The notes beneath the pieces were generated by a model that had not been told where the DNA came from, searched no databases, and saw nothing but the letters and a program-made list of their open reading frames with translations. A program made the position numbers and the translations under genes. Below, piece by piece: positions 62,291 through 64,000 of a DNA stretch of 64,000 bases. How positions within the stretch are numbered: the first letter of the stretch is position 1; every line of letters begins with the position of its first letter. Origin of the DNA: Typha latifolia (Eukaryota; Streptophyta; Magnoliopsida; Poales; Typhaceae); assembly GCA_019914945.1 (NCBI GenBank), contig CM034102.1, positions 5,197,501 through 5,261,500 on the forward strand. The letters are read 5' to 3'.

Positions 62291-63157
62291 AGCCTAAGAT
62301 GGTTCATCTTCTCTGCGGTGTCATGACAACACCGTGGGCATCCTGTACTACTATCTACCTTTGCCATTTTAGGAAGTTTGGGAATCCGAGAAGTTTGGCC
62401 GTGATCTTATCATAATACTGGCGAATCTTCCAATTGTACGGCTGGGATAGATGCGCGGGAGCACCTGTACCGTCTTGGTCCTCGATCCACTTGCATCTCA
62501 CCGTCCAATGCGACGACGTCATTAGAGTACGGACTCCCGCGTAAAACGCTTCTATGCGGACACCCGTATCTACCCTCAATGTTAACCCGCGCGCTACTTC
62601 ACCGCCCGCATAAAGGCTTCCTTTATGCAAGCGTTTTGATAGGAATATAAAAATGTGGCCAATCATAAGTCGACAGCATTCAGATCTACTATTACTTCGC
62701 CTCTTTGTTTACCTTATTATTATTATTATTATTATTATTTTTTTTATTTCTTTTGTTGTGATGTAACAAGGAATAAGAGACAAATGCTATGCCCACAAAC
62801 AGTCGATGACGAAGTTGCCGCGATTGTGAATTTATTAAGAAAGAAAAGTTACGGACGGCTCAGATGCTCCCACGCCTCTCTGATGGAGTTTCTGATCTCC
62901 TGCAGCCTCGAACGTACGGATTTGACACAGTCAGATAGTTGGCAACTCTTAACTGGCTGCCAAGCCGAATACTATAGAGTCAGCCCGGCGTTCGACTGTG
63001 GGTCGGTTACCAGGAGGGCAACACGTGTCACGAACGATCAATTCTCAGTTGGGGCTGAGAAATATCTCGATTGCTTCCCGTGTCGGCTGAGGAAACCCTA
63101 ATTGGGGTGGTGTTTTACTTTTTTTTTGTTGTTGTTGTTGTTACTATGGTGTTCTTC
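62291..63157. promoter_or_regulatory. MIR156 upstream region with ACGT-type regulatory sites
   Basis: A GC-richer tract immediately before the MIR156 TATA box. It holds the G-box/ABRE-like ACACGTGT at 63,021-63,028, a GACGACGTCATTAG stretch at about 62,511-62,524 and an ATT trinucleotide run at about 62,716-62,739. The open frames at 62,355-62,666 (minus) and 62,655-63,101 (plus) have no family resemblance and overlap this region, so I treat it as promoter. Confidence 0.5.
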
Positions 63158-63166
63158 TATAAATAG
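63158..63166 (+). promoter_or_regulatory. TATA box of MIR156
   Basis: TATAAATAG, a near-perfect plant TATA box, about 155 bp upstream of the miR156 hairpin. Transcription is expected to start near 63,190, followed by a CT-rich leader (63,208-63,290). Confidence 0.75.
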
Positions 63167-63302
63167 AATGCCAAGGATAAGGGTTAAGCATCAGATCTGA
63201 GTAGTTCTACTCTCTTTCTCTTCTTATTCTTCTTCTTCTCCTTCTCTATATCTCTCTTCTTCTTCCCTCCCTCTATCTCTTCTTCTTCTTTGTTTTGGTG
63301 GT

Positions 63303-63436
63303 GGTGGTATGGTACGCGTGCTGACAGAAGAGAGTGAGCACACGGCGGCGATCTCCATCGTTGGATGCAGTCGCTGTTGCGTGCTCACTACTCTACCTGT
63401 CAGCCCTCCTCCTCGGAACTCGCTTCTGTACCGCCG
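63303..63436 (+). ncRNA. MIR156: MIR156 precursor hairpin (miR156 mature 63322-63341)
   Basis: The 20-nt sequence TGACAGAAGAGAGTGAGCAC at 63,322-63,341 is identical to mature miR156, which represses SPL transcription factors and controls the juvenile-to-adult transition. The opposite arm holds the star sequence GCTCACTACTCTACCTGTCA at 63,383-63,402. Pairing: AGTGAGCAC with GTGCTCACT (9 bp), a bulged A on the star side, AGAG with CTCT, a small mismatch, then TGACAG with CTGTCA. The stem continues into the loop (CGGCGGCGA with TCGCTGTTG, with G-U pairs) and outward (GGTGGTAT with GTACCGCC). The upstream TATA box and CT-rich leader complete a Pol II primary transcript. The 109-aa frame at 63,309-63,638 is a by-product of the hairpin. 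Confidence 0.97.
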
Positions 63437-64000
63437 CAAATTTTGCAATTTGCCCCTTCATCTTCTTCTATCTTTAATTTTTTTTTTTTTTTTCATTCGA
63501 AGTTTTCGACGCGTGCAGTCTTCTGATACATTTGTCACTCTCAACGACCATCCAGATTTTCTTTTCTTTTTTGGGGGTACGAGCATCAAAAGTTTGTTTG
63601 TAGGGAGGTTAGGAGAGGAAGCGTGGCTTTTGAGATAGCGGCTTCTTGGGGTGCGGAAATCACTGTTTGACTGGTCTTCTCTTTGTCTCTTCTTCTTCTT
63701 CTTCTCTTGTTTCCCTTATATGCTTCAGTAATCTTTTATTTTTTATTTTTTATAATCTGCCTGGATCTGTGAGATCTTGAACTTGATCTGTTTCCCGGAG
63801 ATCTTTTTTCTCGTCTAACATGAAGGAAAGATTTAGAGAGTGAGGGTGAGAGAGAGTGAGAGATGAAAGATCTATGATCTATGATCTCATGTGAGACACT
63901 CCTTTGAAAGAGCTATGATCTCATGTGAGACACTCCTCAGGATGGTTTTCTAATCCTTTGTTTTCTCCATGAGACTTTTTAACTCTCTATCAGGCACAGG
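63437..64000 (+). ncRNA. Probable 3' part of the pri-miR156 transcript (gene continues off the window)
   Basis: Downstream of the hairpin the sequence is CT- and T-rich, with no further hairpin or frame that I can support. A 25-bp direct repeat, CTATGATCTCATGTGAGACA..., occurs at about 63,876-63,901 and 63,911-63,935, preceded by three GATCTATGATCT words. Plant pri-miR156 transcripts often extend several hundred bases and contain introns, but no poly(A) signal or splice site can be assigned. Confidence 0.4.

Noticed and set aside
62355..62666. 103-aa minus-strand frame upstream of MIR156
   Set aside because: No recognisable domain, no splice context, and it lies in the probable promoter of MIR156.
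63309..63638. 109-aa open frame on the plus strand
   Set aside because: It runs through the miR156 hairpin and a poly-T tract, and its residues have no family resemblance.
1..64000. CRISPR arrays, bacterial operons or tRNA genes
   Set aside because: None is visible. The short tandem repeats are plant microsatellites, and no clover-leaf with A and B boxes was recognised by eye; a covariance-model scan would be needed to exclude tRNAs.

Overview
This window is nuclear DNA of a flowering plant, very probably a monocot. The genes are split by typical plant GT-AG introns. Intergenic DNA and introns are AT-rich. The intronless genes and first exons are strongly GC-rich, with GC falling towards the 3' end, most clearly in the BTB gene at 39.9-41.2 kb. 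That gradient is typical of commelinid monocots. The species cannot be named from sequence alone.

Layout: (1) 0.25-0.72 kb, minus strand: first two coding exons of a callose synthase that runs off the left edge. (2) 2.06-6.25 kb, minus: a DUF1068 (ELMO/NKS1-type) membrane protein in three exons, the middle one only 24 nt. (3) 7.40-10.70 kb, minus: temperature-induced lipocalin (TIL), two exons. (4) 10.7-20.5 kb: no confident gene; it holds a 490-bp hAT-type MITE with an 8-bp target duplication, a diverged repeat array, and an AT-rich repeat tract. (5) 20.55-32.44 kb, plus: a complete 14-exon PDS5 cohesin-cofactor gene (933 aa). (6) 33.62-36.11 kb, minus: a 7-exon UNE12-type bHLH factor. (7) 39.91-41.24 kb, plus: an intronless BTB (T1) protein. 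(8) 43.42-44.71 kb, minus: a group IIa WRKY factor. (9) 44.7-54.9 kb: repeat-rich, with one copy of a ~0.7-kb element whose inverted second copy lies at 58.7-59.4 kb. (10) 55.15-56.31 kb, plus: an intronless CIPK kinase with two upstream ORFs and a shortened C-terminus. (11) 56.3-62.3 kb: repeats, including a foldback element. (12) 63.16-64.0 kb, plus: a MIR156 gene with TATA box, hairpin, exact 20-nt mature miR156 and matching star arm.

The genes do not form one pathway. They cover cell-wall callose, a Golgi-type scaffold, membrane stress protection, chromosome cohesion, transcription (bHLH, WRKY), calcium signalling and the miR156 phase-change regulator. All exon structures were worked out by hand from splice sites, reading phase and family similarity, and each closes in frame. 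I found no clear evidence of an unknown system. The most notable points are the MIR156 locus, the CIPK lacking most of its phosphatase-interaction domain behind overlapping uORFs, two GC-AG introns, the 24-nt microexon, and several uncatalogued small transposon-like repeats.
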